From contig NZ_JACDUR010000001.1 of assembly GCF_013761175.1 (NCBI RefSeq), positions 1,054,001 through 1,118,000 on the forward strand: a DNA stretch of 64,000 nt, read 5' to 3'. Both the position numbers and the translations under genes were made by a program. The DNA is from Nonomuraea soli. Its GTDB lineage: Bacteria > Actinomycetota > Actinomycetes > Streptosporangiales > Streptosporangiaceae. Positions 27,449 to 36,058 of this stretch are shown in pieces; the stretch's first letter is position 1, and the number at the start of each line of letters is the position of its first letter. The notes under the pieces were generated by a model that saw only the letters and a list, made by a program, of their open reading frames with translations, searched no databases and was not told where the DNA came from.

Positions 27449-27742
27449 GTGGCGATCGTGAGTCAGATCTTGGTCGTAGTCCTTTCCCTCTATCTGGTGC
27501 TGCTCATCGGACGGATGATCTTCGAGACCGTGCAGGCGTTCGCCCGTTCGTGGCGGCCTTCGGGGGTCGTTCTGGTCCTCGCAGAAGCCACATACACCGC
27601 GACTGACCCGCCTCTCAAGTTCCTCCGCCGTTTCATTCCTCCCCTCAGGTTGGGTACGGTGGCCTTTGACCTAAGCTTCACAGTGCTGTTCATCGTGGTC
27701 CTGATATTGATCCAACTCGTTGGGTCACTGGGCAGGCTGTGA
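27449..27742 (+). CDS. YggT family membrane protein
   Basis: 97 residues. Two hydrophobic helices (about 3-25 and 72-93) flank the conserved YggT segment ATDPPLKFLRRFIPPLRLGTVAFDLS. The family is regularly encoded between sepF and divIVA (ylmG in Bacillus) and is linked to envelope or division functions, but the mechanism is unknown. GTG 27449 has GGAGGAGG about 12 bases upstream, slightly far. An overlapping ATG at 27427 opens a different, non-homologous frame. Confidence 0.9.
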   Translation: MAIVSQILVVVLSLYLVLLIGRMIFETVQAFARSWRPSGVVLVLAEATYTATDPPLKFLRRFIPPLRLGTVAFDLSFTVLFIVVLILIQLVGSLGRL

Positions 27743-27792
27743 CGTCCCGGTCAAGATCCGACTCGTGTCCGCGCTGAAGTGATTCGCACGGC

Positions 27793-27814
27793 CTGTCCCG
27801 CTGGGAAGGGACAG
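27793..27814 (+). terminator. Hairpin between yggT and divIVA
   Basis: CTGTCCC (27793-27799), 8-base loop, GGGACAG (27808-27814): a perfect 7-bp stem without a T-run, 31 bp before the divIVA start. It may limit read-through or form part of the divIVA leader. Confidence 0.4.
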
Positions 27815-27845
27815 ACCTTCAAAGCGCGCCAAGGAGACCAAAAAG

Positions 27846-28760
27846 ATGCCGCTGACGCCCGCTGATGTGCGGAACAAGCAGTTCAGTACGACCCGGCTGC
27901 GGCCGGGCTACGACGAGGAAGAGGTGGATGCCTTTCTCGACGAAGTCGAGGCTGAGCTTGACCGCCTGATCCAGGAGAACGAGGAGCTTCGCGCCAAGCT
28001 GGCCGAGTGCCTGCGTGGGAAGGTGCCAGGGGGCATGCAGATGCCCATGGCCTCCGCCCCGGTGCAGCACGCGCCTGAGCAGCAGCCGATGATGGCGCCG
28101 CCGATGCCGATGCAGCAGCCGGAGCCGCCGAAGCCGGAGCCGATGCATGCGCCGCAGCCGCAGCAGCAGCAGCAGCCCGTCCCCGTCGGCATGGGCATGC
28201 CGCCCGCCGAAGACAACATGGACACCGCGGCCCGCGTTCTCGCGCTGGCTCAGCAGACCGCCGACCAGGCGATCGCCGACGCCCGCCGTGAGGCCGACGA
28301 GACCGTCACCCGCGCCCGCCGCGAGGCCGACGACATCCTGACCAAGGCGCGCCGCCAGGCCGAGCAGGTCATCGGCGACGCCCGCGCCCGTGCCGAGACG
28401 CTCGAGCGCGACGCCCAGGAACGTCACCGCCAGGCCATGGGCTCCCTCGTCCAGACCCGCGACGAGCTCGAGCGCAAGGTCGAGGAGCTGCGCAGCTTCG
28501 AGCGCGAATACCGCAGCCGTCTCAAGCTCTACCTCGAGAACCAGCTGCAGGAGCTCAGCGCCGGCGGCGAGGTCGGCGGCAGCGGCGGCTTCGGAGCGAT
28601 CTCCGGCGGCCCGTCCGGTGGTGCCCCCGCGATGGCCCACGCCATCCCTCAGGGTGGCGCCCAGCCCCTGCCCGGCGGTCAGGCTCCGTTCGGCGGTGAG
28701 GCCCCGCAGCACCAGGGCGGCTTCCCCGGCGCCGACGGCCCGCACAACGACCGCAGGTAA
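27846..28760 (+). CDS. divIVA: Polar growth determinant DivIVA (Wag31)
   Basis: 304 residues. The N-terminal membrane-binding domain is typical (PLTPADVRNKQFSTTRLRPG, then YDEEEVDAFLDEVEAEL). A linker rich in Met, Gln and Pro (about residues 62-115, with a run of five Gln) leads to a long coiled coil (about 125-240) and a Gly-rich tail. In mycelial actinomycetes DivIVA marks hyphal tips and organises polar wall synthesis. ATG 27846 follows AAGGAG. Confidence 0.95.
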   Translation: MPLTPADVRNKQFSTTRLRPGYDEEEVDAFLDEVEAELDRLIQENEELRAKLAECLRGKVPGGMQMPMASAPVQHAPEQQPMMAPPMPMQQPEPPKPEPMHAPQPQQQQQPVPVGMGMPPAEDNMDTAARVLALAQQTADQAIADARREADETVTRARREADDILTKARRQAEQVIGDARARAETLERDAQERHRQAMGSLVQTRDELERKVEELRSFEREYRSRLKLYLENQLQELSAGGEVGGSGGFGAISGGPSGGAPAMAHAIPQGGAQPLPGGQAPFGGEAPQHQGGFPGADGPHNDRR

Positions 28761-28781
28761 CAGCTCCAGACAGGCCCCCCT

Positions 28782-30506
28782 GTGATCCTCATCAGTGCTG
28801 GACTGGTGCTCGCGGCCATCGTTTTGCTGATCGCGGGCTTCGTCCTGACCAAGCCGTTCCTGATCATGTGGTCGATCGTGGTGTGCGTGCTTTCCGCGCT
28901 CTTCCTCGTGATCGGAGCGTACCTGCGGCGTCATGAGCTGTTCCCGGGCGGACGCAAGGCCGGAGCTCCCGTGGAGCCCGGCCAGAAGGCGGCCCAGCCT
29001 TCCGCCGTCACCGCCCCCCACGCTCACGTCGGACAGCCGCAGGCCGTCCCCCCTCGGACGCCTGTCCTCCAGGCCCAGCCGATGGGGGCGCCCCCCACGC
29101 TGCCTCGCCCGCACCCGGTCCCCCCAGGACGCCCGCACAGCCGCCCCGCGGCCGGCGGGATCTCCCCCGACGCGCTCGTCCTGGTCATCCCCGGACGCAA
29201 GCGCTACCACGTGGCCGGCTGCAGGCAGCTCATCGGACGGGATCACGAGGAGCTGACCTACGAGGAGGCACGGGAGGAGGGCTTCTCGCCCTGCACCAGC
29301 TGCCTTCCCGACGCGGCTCTCGGCGGACGGCAGCTGCCGCCCGTCGACCCCACGGAGTCCGGCACGACGTCGGCCTCCCCGAGCATCGGGCTCCCCGCCT
29401 CCGGCGGCGCCCCACCCGGTGCTCACCCCAGCACCCCACGCCCGGGCGCCCCGTCGTCTGGCGCGCCTTCGACCGGTGCGGCTTCGCCCGGGGCAGCTTC
29501 GACGGGCGCAGGTTCGACGGGTGCGGCTTCGTCCGGCTCGGTTTCGTTCGGTGCGACCTCGGCTGGCGCCCCGCCGTCCGGGCCCCCGTCGGCTGGCCCG
29601 GCGTCGTCCGGCGCCTCGCCCTTGGGCGCCACGTCGCCCGGCTCTGCTGCGTCCGGTGCACATTCGTCCGGCGCCACGCAGCCCGGCGCCCCTTCACCCG
29701 GTGCCGCGTCGCCCGCGTCTTCGGACGACGACGCCGCGGCCACCACCGGGAGCGACGACCCGCGCATGGCCGGGCCTACCCGCGAGCTGCGAGTGCCGCG
29801 GCCCGGTGACCTGGCCGCGGCGACACCGTCACCCGCGCAGACGCCCGCTTCACCGAAGCCCGAGGCGACAGGCGGATGGTTCACGCGTGAGGAGCCCGAA
29901 AGCGCGGGCACCCGCGTCAACCCTTACGCCGCCGAGCGGGCTGAGGCGCCTTCTGAGGGCGCCGGGAGTCAGGCCACGGGGCGCGAGACCCCCGCGAGCG
30001 GCAAGGCCGTCACGGGGGCTTCTGAGGGCACAAGGCGCGCGGAGGACGAGCTGCCCGCCGATGACGCGTCGCCCGCCGCGGCGAGCGCCTCCGAGCCGGT
30101 GACCACAGCCGACGAGCGCCCCGCGACACAGCCGGAGAGTAGCGGCCCGACGAGTGGCGACGCCGCGCCCGAGGAATCCGTCCCCGAGGTCTCCGCGCCC
30201 GGGGAATCCGTGCCCGAGAGCTCGGCGCCCAAGGCCCAGACCGCCGAGACCGTGTCCGAGGCGGAGGCGCCTCGCGGGGATGACGACACGGGGCCCGTGC
30301 CGGTCGTGAGGGCGGAGGACGAGGGTGGTGGCCGTTCCGGCACCGTGACGGTCATCGTCGGCACGCGTCGCTTCCACAGCGCCACCTGCCCGCTCGTGAA
30401 GGGCGCCGGTGACAACGGCGTCGAGAGCATGACCGTCGCCGCCGCCGAGGCGGCCGGGCTGACCGCCTGCTCCGTGTGCCAGCACGAGCGCGAGAGCGTC
30501 GGCTGA
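28782..30506 (+). CDS. Membrane-anchored protein with two Ada-like Cys/His hairpins
   Basis: 574 residues; I do not recognise a named family. Two membrane helices (about 2-24 and 26-47) are followed by a long low-complexity chain: a Pro-rich part, a roughly 90-residue stretch of degenerate five-residue Gly-Ala-x-Ser-x repeats (about 205-310), and an acidic Ala/Glu/Ser-rich part. Two short segments stand out. Residues 137-176 contain H143-x3-C147 and C171-x2-C174 (RYHVAGCRQL, SPCTSCLP); residues 526-567 contain H532-x3-C536 and C563-x2-C566. Both resemble the small Cys/His zinc hairpin found in Ada and nuclease tails, so two metal sites are plausible. GTG 28782 lies 21 bp after divIVA, so co-expression with it is likely. 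Confidence 0.75.
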   Translation: MILISAGLVLAAIVLLIAGFVLTKPFLIMWSIVVCVLSALFLVIGAYLRRHELFPGGRKAGAPVEPGQKAAQPSAVTAPHAHVGQPQAVPPRTPVLQAQPMGAPPTLPRPHPVPPGRPHSRPAAGGISPDALVLVIPGRKRYHVAGCRQLIGRDHEELTYEEAREEGFSPCTSCLPDAALGGRQLPPVDPTESGTTSASPSIGLPASGGAPPGAHPSTPRPGAPSSGAPSTGAASPGAASTGAGSTGAASSGSVSFGATSAGAPPSGPPSAGPASSGASPLGATSPGSAASGAHSSGATQPGAPSPGAASPASSDDDAAATTGSDDPRMAGPTRELRVPRPGDLAAATPSPAQTPASPKPEATGGWFTREEPESAGTRVNPYAAERAEAPSEGAGSQATGRETPASGKAVTGASEGTRRAEDELPADDASPAAASASEPVTTADERPATQPESSGPTSGDAAPEESVPEVSAPGESVPESSAPKAQTAETVSEAEAPRGDDDTGPVPVVRAEDEGGGRSGTVTVIVGTRRFHSATCPLVKGAGDNGVESMTVAAAEAAGLTACSVCQHERESVG

Positions 30507-30544
30507 CGCACCCCGCTTCCGGCGGCCCGCCGTACGACAACACG

Positions 30545-30581
30545 AAAGGTGGCCGGTCCCTTCACGGGACCGGCCACCTTT
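30545..30581. terminator. Strong bidirectional terminator
   Basis: A 16-bp perfect stem (30545-30560 with 30566-30581) with loop TTCAC lies between the convergent ends of the dcw-side gene and ileS. The arms end in AAA/TTT and TTTCTTC follows on the plus strand. This is the clearest intrinsic terminator in the window. Confidence 0.9.
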
Positions 30582-30591
30582 CTTCGTACGG

Positions 30592-33500
30592 CTACGCGCG
30601 GCGCAGCTGGAAGGTGAGCCCCAGGTCGGGCTCGCCGTGCACCGGCAGTTCGGCCGGAGCCGCCCCCTCCGTCAGCGACGACGCCAGCACCTCGTCGGCC
30701 ACCGTCTGGCCCGACGACCGCAGCGCGGCCGCCAGTTCCTCGGACGAGGAGTTCCACCACAGCTCGATGCGGTCGGTGATGGACAGCCCGGTCGACTTGC
30801 GGGCGTCCTGCACCAGCCGGATGACCTCGCGCAGCAGGCCGGCGCGGCGCAGCGCGTCGGTGATGGCCAGGTCGAGCGCGACGGTCTCGCCGGTGCCCGT
30901 GCCGATGGCGCCCGTCTCGACCGCCCAGCCCGCCTTCGGCTGCTCGGTGACGATGACGTCGTCGGCCTCCAGGGTGACGGTGCCGAGCTCCTCGACCTCG
31001 ACGGTGACGGGCGAGCCCGAGCGCAGCGCGCCCGCGAGGGTCGCCGGGTCGGCCGCGGTGACGGCCGAGGCGACGAGCTTGGTCTGGGAGCCGAACCGCT
31101 TGCCGAGAGCGCGGAAGTTCGGCTTCACGGTGAAGGACACCAGGCCGGCGTCGTAGCCGGACAGGTCGTGCAGCTCCTGGACGTTGAGCTCGTCGGAGAT
31201 CAGCTCGCGCAGCGACTGCGGCATCGCCGACCAGCCGGGAGCCGACACCAGGGCGCGGCCGAGCGGCTGACGGGTCTTGACGCCGGAGGAGGCGCGGGCC
31301 GAGCGGCCGAGCTCCACCAGGCGGCGCACCAGCGCCATCTGCTCCGACAGGGCGGGGTCGAGCAGCGCCTCGTCCACCGCGGGCCAGCCGGTCAGGTGCA
31401 CCGACGGTGCCGCGTCGACGCCGCGCAGCACCTCCCACACGTAGTCGGTCAGGAACGGCGTGATCGGCGCCATGAGCCGCGTGACGGTCTCCAGGCACTC
31501 GTAGAGCGTCGCGAAGCCCGACACGTCGCCCGACCAGAAGCGGCGGCGCGAACGCCGGACGTACCAGTTGGACAGGTCGTCGAGGAAGTCGCTGAGCAGC
31601 CGTCCGGCGCGGGTGGTGTCGAAGCCGTCGAGCGCCTCGGTCACATCGCGCACGGTCTTGTGCAGCTCGGCCAGTGCCCAGCGGTCGAGCAGCGGGCGGT
31701 CCGCGGGCGCGGGCGCCTCGGCCGCCATGGACGGCGACCACGACTCGGCGTTGGCGTAGAGGGTGAAGAAGGAGACGGTGTTCCAGTAGGTCAGCAGGAC
31801 CTTGCGGACGATCTCCTCCAGCACCGAGTGGCCGATGCGCCGCTGCGCCCAGGGCGAGCCGGAGCACGCCATGAACCAGCGCAGCGCGTCGGCTCCGTGC
31901 TGCTCCATCACGGGGATGGGGGCGAGCACGTTGCCCAGGTGCTTGCTCATCTTGCGGCCGTCCTCGCCGACGAGCAGGCCCTGGCAGAGCACGTTCTCGT
32001 AGGAGGACTCGCCGAACACCAGGGTGCCGACGGCCATGAGGGAGTAGAACCAGCCGCGGGTCTGGTCGATGCCCTCGCAGATGAACTGCGCCGGGTACAT
32101 GCCCTCCGGCTTGCCGCGCGATCCCCACTGGGCGAAGGGCATGGATCCGGAGTCGTACCAGGCGTCGATGACGTCGGGCACACGCGCGGCCGTACCCTCG
32201 CAGGACGGGCAAGGGAAGGTCACGTCATCCACAAAGGGACGATGTGGATCCAGGGTGGACAGATCTTGACCCGCGTATTGCCCGAGCTCCTCCAGGGAGC
32301 CGACGCACGTGACGTGGGAGTCGTCGGCCGAGCACACCCACAGCGGCAGCGGCGTGCCCCAGTAGCGGGTGCGCGACAGCGACCAGTCGACGTTGTTGCG
32401 CAGCCACTCGCCGAAGCGGCCCCACTTGACGTTGTCGGGGTACCACGCCGTCTTCTCGTTCTGCGCGAGCAACTGGTCCTTGACCGCGGTGGTGCGGATG
32501 TACCAGGAGGGGAGCGCGTAGTAGAGCAGCGGGGTGTGGCAGCGCCAGCAGTGGGGGTAGGCGTGCTCGAAGTGGCCGCCGCGGAACAGCAGGCCGCGTG
32601 CCCGCAGGTCGGCGGTGAGCGCCTCGTCGGCGTCCTTGAAGAAGACGCCGCCCACCATGGGGACGTCGTCGACGAACTTGCCGTCGGGCCCGACCGGGTT
32701 GACGATCGGCATGCCGTACGCCTTGCAGACGGTCATGTCGTCGGCGCCGAAGGCCGGCGCCTGGTGGACCAGGCCGGTGCCGTCCTCGACGGTGACGTAG
32801 TCGCCGAGCACCACGTAGTGGGCGTCGGGGATGTCGACCAGGTCGAAGGGGCGCTTGTACGGCGTGCGCTCCAGGTCGCGGCCGGTGTAGCGGCCGACGA
32901 CCTCGACGCCCTCCTCGCCCAGGACCTTGGCCAGCAGCGGCTCGGCCACGACGAGGACCTCGCCGCCGACCCTGGCCGCCACGTAGGTGACGTCGGGGTG
33001 TACGGCCACGGCAGTGTTGGAGACGAGGGTCCACGGCGTGGTGGTCCAGATGAGCAGCGAGGCGCCTTCGAGCGGCCCGGCGGTGACGGGCATGCGCACG
33101 AACACCGAGGGGCTGGTGACGTCTTCGTAGCCGCCCGGCTGGCCCAGCTCGTGGTCGGACAGGCCGGTGCCGCAGCGGGGGCAGTAGGGCGTGATGCGGA
33201 AGTCGCGGAAGAGCAGCCCCTTGTCCCAGATGACCTTCAGCGACCACCAGACGGCCTCCACGTAGGAGGGGTCCATGGTCTTGTAGGCCTGGGACAGGTC
33301 GATCCACTGGCCGAGCCGGTGGGTGAGCGTCTCGAACTCGTCGACGTGGCGCAGGACGGACTCGCGGCAGCGCTCGTTGAACGCGGCGATGCCGTACGTC
33401 TCGATGTCCTTCTTGCCCGACAGGCCCAGTTCCTTCTCGACCGCGACCTCGACGGGCAGGCCGTGGCAGTCCCAGCCTGGCTTGCGGGGCACGTTGAAGC

Positions 33501-33735
33501 CCTGCATGGTCTTGTAGCGGGGGAACAGGTCCTTGAAGACGCGGGCCTCGGTGTGGTGGACACCGGGGATGCCGTTGGCGGTGGGAGGGCCGTCGTAGAA
33601 GACCCAGGTGGGGCCGCCTTCGTTCTGCTCGATGGAGCGTTCGAAGATCTTGCCGTCCCGCCAGCGGTCCAGGACCTCACGCTCGAGCGCGGGCAGGTCG
33701 ACCTGCGCGGGAAGGGAGCGGAAATAGTGGGACAT
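30592..33735 (-). CDS. ileS: Isoleucyl-tRNA synthetase
   Basis: 1,047 residues, class I synthetase of the long type. The HIGH-like motif is in GPPTANGIPGVHHTEARVF, the KMSKS motif in GRKMSKHLGN (about residue 594), and the editing domain between them. Zn-type Cys pairs appear in YCPRCGTG and HCWRCHT. The start ATG 33735 (SHYFRSLPAQVDLPALE) follows GAAGGAGG in the T-box leader; the open frame continues another 92 codons upstream only because the leader RNA lacks stops. It is monocistronic, ended by the strong hairpin at 30545-30581. Confidence 0.97.
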   Translation of the reverse strand: MSHYFRSLPAQVDLPALEREVLDRWRDGKIFERSIEQNEGGPTWVFYDGPPTANGIPGVHHTEARVFKDLFPRYKTMQGFNVPRKPGWDCHGLPVEVAVEKELGLSGKKDIETYGIAAFNERCRESVLRHVDEFETLTHRLGQWIDLSQAYKTMDPSYVEAVWWSLKVIWDKGLLFRDFRITPYCPRCGTGLSDHELGQPGGYEDVTSPSVFVRMPVTAGPLEGASLLIWTTTPWTLVSNTAVAVHPDVTYVAARVGGEVLVVAEPLLAKVLGEEGVEVVGRYTGRDLERTPYKRPFDLVDIPDAHYVVLGDYVTVEDGTGLVHQAPAFGADDMTVCKAYGMPIVNPVGPDGKFVDDVPMVGGVFFKDADEALTADLRARGLLFRGGHFEHAYPHCWRCHTPLLYYALPSWYIRTTAVKDQLLAQNEKTAWYPDNVKWGRFGEWLRNNVDWSLSRTRYWGTPLPLWVCSADDSHVTCVGSLEELGQYAGQDLSTLDPHRPFVDDVTFPCPSCEGTAARVPDVIDAWYDSGSMPFAQWGSRGKPEGMYPAQFICEGIDQTRGWFYSLMAVGTLVFGESSYENVLCQGLLVGEDGRKMSKHLGNVLAPIPVMEQHGADALRWFMACSGSPWAQRRIGHSVLEEIVRKVLLTYWNTVSFFTLYANAESWSPSMAAEAPAPADRPLLDRWALAELHKTVRDVTEALDGFDTTRAGRLLSDFLDDLSNWYVRRSRRRFWSGDVSGFATLYECLETVTRLMAPITPFLTDYVWEVLRGVDAAPSVHLTGWPAVDEALLDPALSEQMALVRRLVELGRSARASSGVKTRQPLGRALVSAPGWSAMPQSLRELISDELNVQELHDLSGYDAGLVSFTVKPNFRALGKRFGSQTKLVASAVTAADPATLAGALRSGSPVTVEVEELGTVTLEADDVIVTEQPKAGWAVETGAIGTGTGETVALDLAITDALRRAGLLREVIRLVQDARKSTGLSITDRIELWWNSSSEELAAALRSSGQTVADEVLASSLTEGAAPAELPVHGEPDLGLTFQLRRA

Positions 33736-33740
33736 CTGTG

Positions 33741-33925
33741 GCGGGGCCTCCTTCAGCCGGTGTGGACACAGCCGAAGGGACGAGGCCGGAGCCCCGCGGT
33801 ACCACCCTTCTTGGCCCCCTGACGGGAGCCCTCTTCGTTTGTCTGCTGCCGGTTCTACTGGGCCGGTGGGCCGTTCTTCCGGCGGCTCGGGAGCGATGCC
33901 CCTGTGAGATGGCTCACAGGGCTCC
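33741..33925 (-). promoter_or_regulatory. Translational T-box riboswitch for isoleucine (ultrashort stem I)
   Basis: On the minus strand an 8-bp stem CCCTGTGA/TCACAGGG (33921-33914 with 33907-33900) closes a six-base loop GCCATC that presents the Ile codon ATC (33910-33908). About 95 bases later comes the T-box core GGTGGTACCGCGG (33806-33794), whose TGGT fits a tRNA-Ile acceptor end. CCTTC (33778-33774) can pair with GAAGG (33754-33750), part of the ribosome site GAAGGAGG. So uncharged tRNA-Ile would free the ribosome site. Actinobacterial ileS T-boxes with ultrashort stem I are known to act on translation. No terminator stem is present, which agrees. Confidence 0.9.
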
Positions 33926-34105
33926 TTCGGCGCCTTGCAGAGCACCACCATAACGCAGAGTGGAACCCGGAGCTTCCCGGTTTTGGGGCTGCTGCGAGAG
34001 CCGAGTCGCAAGTCATCACAAAGAGCGGGGAATGGAAGGTTCAGAGGAGGAGTTGAACGGCGCGGGCGGGATAGTACGGACCTGGTAATCCCAGCGGCGG
34101 GTCGT

Positions 34106-34134
34106 TTGCCGATCTGTTATCGGCGGCCTAAGCT
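34106..34134 (+). promoter_or_regulatory. Promoter of the DksA/TraR-lspA-rluD unit, with inverted repeat
   Basis: TTGCCG (34106-34111), 17 bp, TAAGCT (34129-34134) lies 40 bp before the DksA/TraR-type start. Within it GCCGAT (34108-34113), 5 bases, ATCGGC (34119-34124) is a perfect 6-bp inverted repeat that overlaps the -35 and would suit a repressor. The remaining gap back to the ileS T-box (33926-34105) shows no clear ileS promoter. Confidence 0.6.
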
Positions 34135-34174
34135 TCCCGCACCATTAAGGACCTTGATCAGCATGGAGGCAGCC

Positions 34175-34564
34175 ATGACGGCAGTCACGCAGACCGCCAC
34201 CCCGTCGATGTGGTCAGAGGCAGAACTGGCCGAGGTCCGCGCCGCGCTCGCGCAGGAGGTGGCCGAGCTCAACGCCGACATCCTCCGCCACGAATCGGAG
34301 ATCGCCTCCGGCGACGTCACCAAGGGCGCCGGCGACGACCAGGCCGACGCGGGCGCCAAGACCTATGAGCGGGAACGCGAGATCGCCCTTACCCTGAATG
34401 CACGCGACCTGGTCGCGCAGAACGAACGTGCGATCGCCAGGATCGACGCAGGGACTTATGGAGTGTGCGAATCGTGCCACAAGCCGATCGGCAAGGAACG
34501 CCTTCAGGCGTTCCCGAGGGCGACGCTGTGCGTGACCTGCAAGCAGAGGGAGGAGCGCCGGTAG
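34175..34564 (+). CDS. TraR/DksA-type zinc-finger protein
   Basis: 129 residues. A coiled-coil N-terminal half ([20 protein letters not shown]) is followed by the four-Cys zinc finger [15 protein letters not shown], then [12 protein letters not shown]. The family includes DksA, which binds RNA polymerase through its secondary channel; actinobacterial members of this length are less well studied. ATG 34175 follows GGAGG at 5 bases; an ATG four codons earlier (34163) lacks a site. The end overlaps lspA by 37 bp. Confidence 0.88.
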   Translation: MTAVTQTATPSMWSEAELAEVRAALAQEVAELNADILRHESEIASGDVTKGAGDDQADAGAKTYEREREIALTLNARDLVAQNERAIARIDAGTYGVCESCHKPIGKERLQAFPRATLCVTCKQREERR

Positions 34565-35124
34565 AACCGGCCTCCGAGGCCGAGGCCCCCGCGCCCGTCG
34601 CGGGGGCCCGCCGCAAGCTCGTCGTCCTGCTGGCATGCCTGGCCCTCGGCATCTACGCCGCCGACCTGATCACCAAGACCATCGTCCTGCGGACCCTGCC
34701 GGAGTACGGCCCGCCGACGGTGGTCATCCCCGAGGTGCTGCAGTTCCGGCTGATCTTCAACTCCGGCGCCGCGTTCAGCATCGGCACCGGGATGACGATC
34801 ATCTTCACCATCATCGCCGCGTCGGTCGTCGTGGCGATCATCCGCACCGCGCGCAAGCTGCGCAGCCTCCCCTGGGCGATCGTCCTGGGCATGCTGCTGG
34901 GCGGGGCGCTGGGCAACCTCACCGACCGCCTGTTCCGCCACCCCGGCGGGCTGCAGGGTCACGTGGTCGACTTCATCGAGATCTTCCCCGGCCACTGGCC
35001 CATCATCGAGAACTTCCCCATCTGGAACATCGCCGACGCCTCCATCGTGTGCGGCGGCATCCTGGCGGTGATCCTCGCCTGGCGCGGCTACCAGATCGAC
35101 GGCACCAGGGAGACGGGCAAGTGA
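34528..35124 (+). CDS. lspA: Prolipoprotein signal peptidase II
   Basis: 198 residues if started at GTG 34528. A polar head of about 28 residues is followed by four membrane helices with the two catalytic aspartates, Asp133 in [13 protein letters not shown] and Asp170 in [11 protein letters not shown]. The enzyme removes signal peptides from lipoproteins after diacylglyceryl transfer. The start is uncertain: GTG 34528 lies inside the upstream gene and has CGAGGG nearby; the frame also extends to ATG 34465. The stop overlaps the rluD GTG by 3 bp. Confidence 0.92.
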   Translation: MRDLQAEGGAPVEPASEAEAPAPVAGARRKLVVLLACLALGIYAADLITKTIVLRTLPEYGPPTVVIPEVLQFRLIFNSGAAFSIGTGMTIIFTIIAASVVVAIIRTARKLRSLPWAIVLGMLLGGALGNLTDRLFRHPGGLQGHVVDFIEIFPGHWPIIENFPIWNIADASIVCGGILAVILAWRGYQIDGTRETGK

Positions 35125-36050
35125 GCGAGACCCGCAGTCTTCCCGTCCCCGACGGCCTGGAGGGCGAGCGCCTCGACGCCGCCCTGTCGCGGCTGTTCGG
35201 CTTCTCCCGCACCAAGGCCGCCGAGCTCATCGCCTCGGGCGACGTCACCGTCGACGGCAGGGAGCCGGCCAAGTCCGACCGCGTCCACGGCGGCGCCTGG
35301 CTGGAGGTCACCCTCCCGCCGCCGGTCACGACGCCGATGCCGGTCGCCGAGCCGGTGCCGGGCATGACGATCGTCTACGAGGACGACGACCTCCTGGTCG
35401 TCAACAAGCCGATCGGCGTGGCCGCCCACCCCACCGTCGGCTGGACCGGGCCGACCGTCATCGGCGGGCTGCTCGGGGCGGGCCACACCATCGCCACCAG
35501 CGGCGCCGCCGAGCGGCAGGGCATCGTGCACCGCCTCGACGCCAACACCACGGGCGCGATGGTCGTGGCCAAGAGCGAATACGCCTACTCGATGCTCAAG
35601 CGCGCCTTCAAGGAGCGCACGGTCGACAAGCGCTACCACGCGCTGGTCCAGGGCCACCCCGACCCGTTCCGCGGCACCGTCGACGCCCCGATCGACCGCC
35701 ACCCGTCGGGCGACGGCCGCTTCGCCGTGGTCGCGGGCGGCAAGCCGAGCGTCACCCACTACGACACGATCGAGGCCTTCCGCGCCGCCTCCCTGCTCGA
35801 CATCAAGCTGGAGACCGGGCGCACCCACCAGATCCGGGTGCACATGTCGGCCCTGCGCCACCCCTGCGTCGGCGACCTGCTCTACGGCGCCGACCCCACC
35901 CTGGCCGCCAGGCTGGGCCTGACCAGGCAGTGGCTGCACGCCGTCCGGCTGGGCTTCGAGCACCCCTCGACGGGCGAGTGGATGGAGTTCTCCACCACCT
36001 ACCCCGACGACCTGCAGCGGGCGCTCGACATCGTCAGCGCGGAGTCCTAG
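35121..36050 (+). CDS. rluD: RluD-family pseudouridine synthase
   Basis: 309 residues. An N-terminal S4 domain ([22 protein letters not shown]) and the pseudouridine synthase domain with catalytic Asp140 in [18 protein letters not shown], plus YHALVQGHP and [19 protein letters not shown]. The common HRLDKxTSG is HRLDANTTG here; the catalytic Asp and Arg are kept. It should modify helix 69 uridines of 23S rRNA or a related site. It is coupled to lspA, an order conserved in many bacteria. Confidence 0.92.
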   Translation: MSETRSLPVPDGLEGERLDAALSRLFGFSRTKAAELIASGDVTVDGREPAKSDRVHGGAWLEVTLPPPVTTPMPVAEPVPGMTIVYEDDDLLVVNKPIGVAAHPTVGWTGPTVIGGLLGAGHTIATSGAAERQGIVHRLDANTTGAMVVAKSEYAYSMLKRAFKERTVDKRYHALVQGHPDPFRGTVDAPIDRHPSGDGRFAVVAGGKPSVTHYDTIEAFRAASLLDIKLETGRTHQIRVHMSALRHPCVGDLLYGADPTLAARLGLTRQWLHAVRLGFEHPSTGEWMEFSTTYPDDLQRALDIVSAES

Positions 36051-36058
36051 CCCCGGCC

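Noticed and set aside
33736..34011. A 92-residue N-terminal extension of IleS
   Set aside because: The extension is the T-box leader RNA read as protein. The family start SHYFRSLP and GAAGGAGG place the start at 33735.
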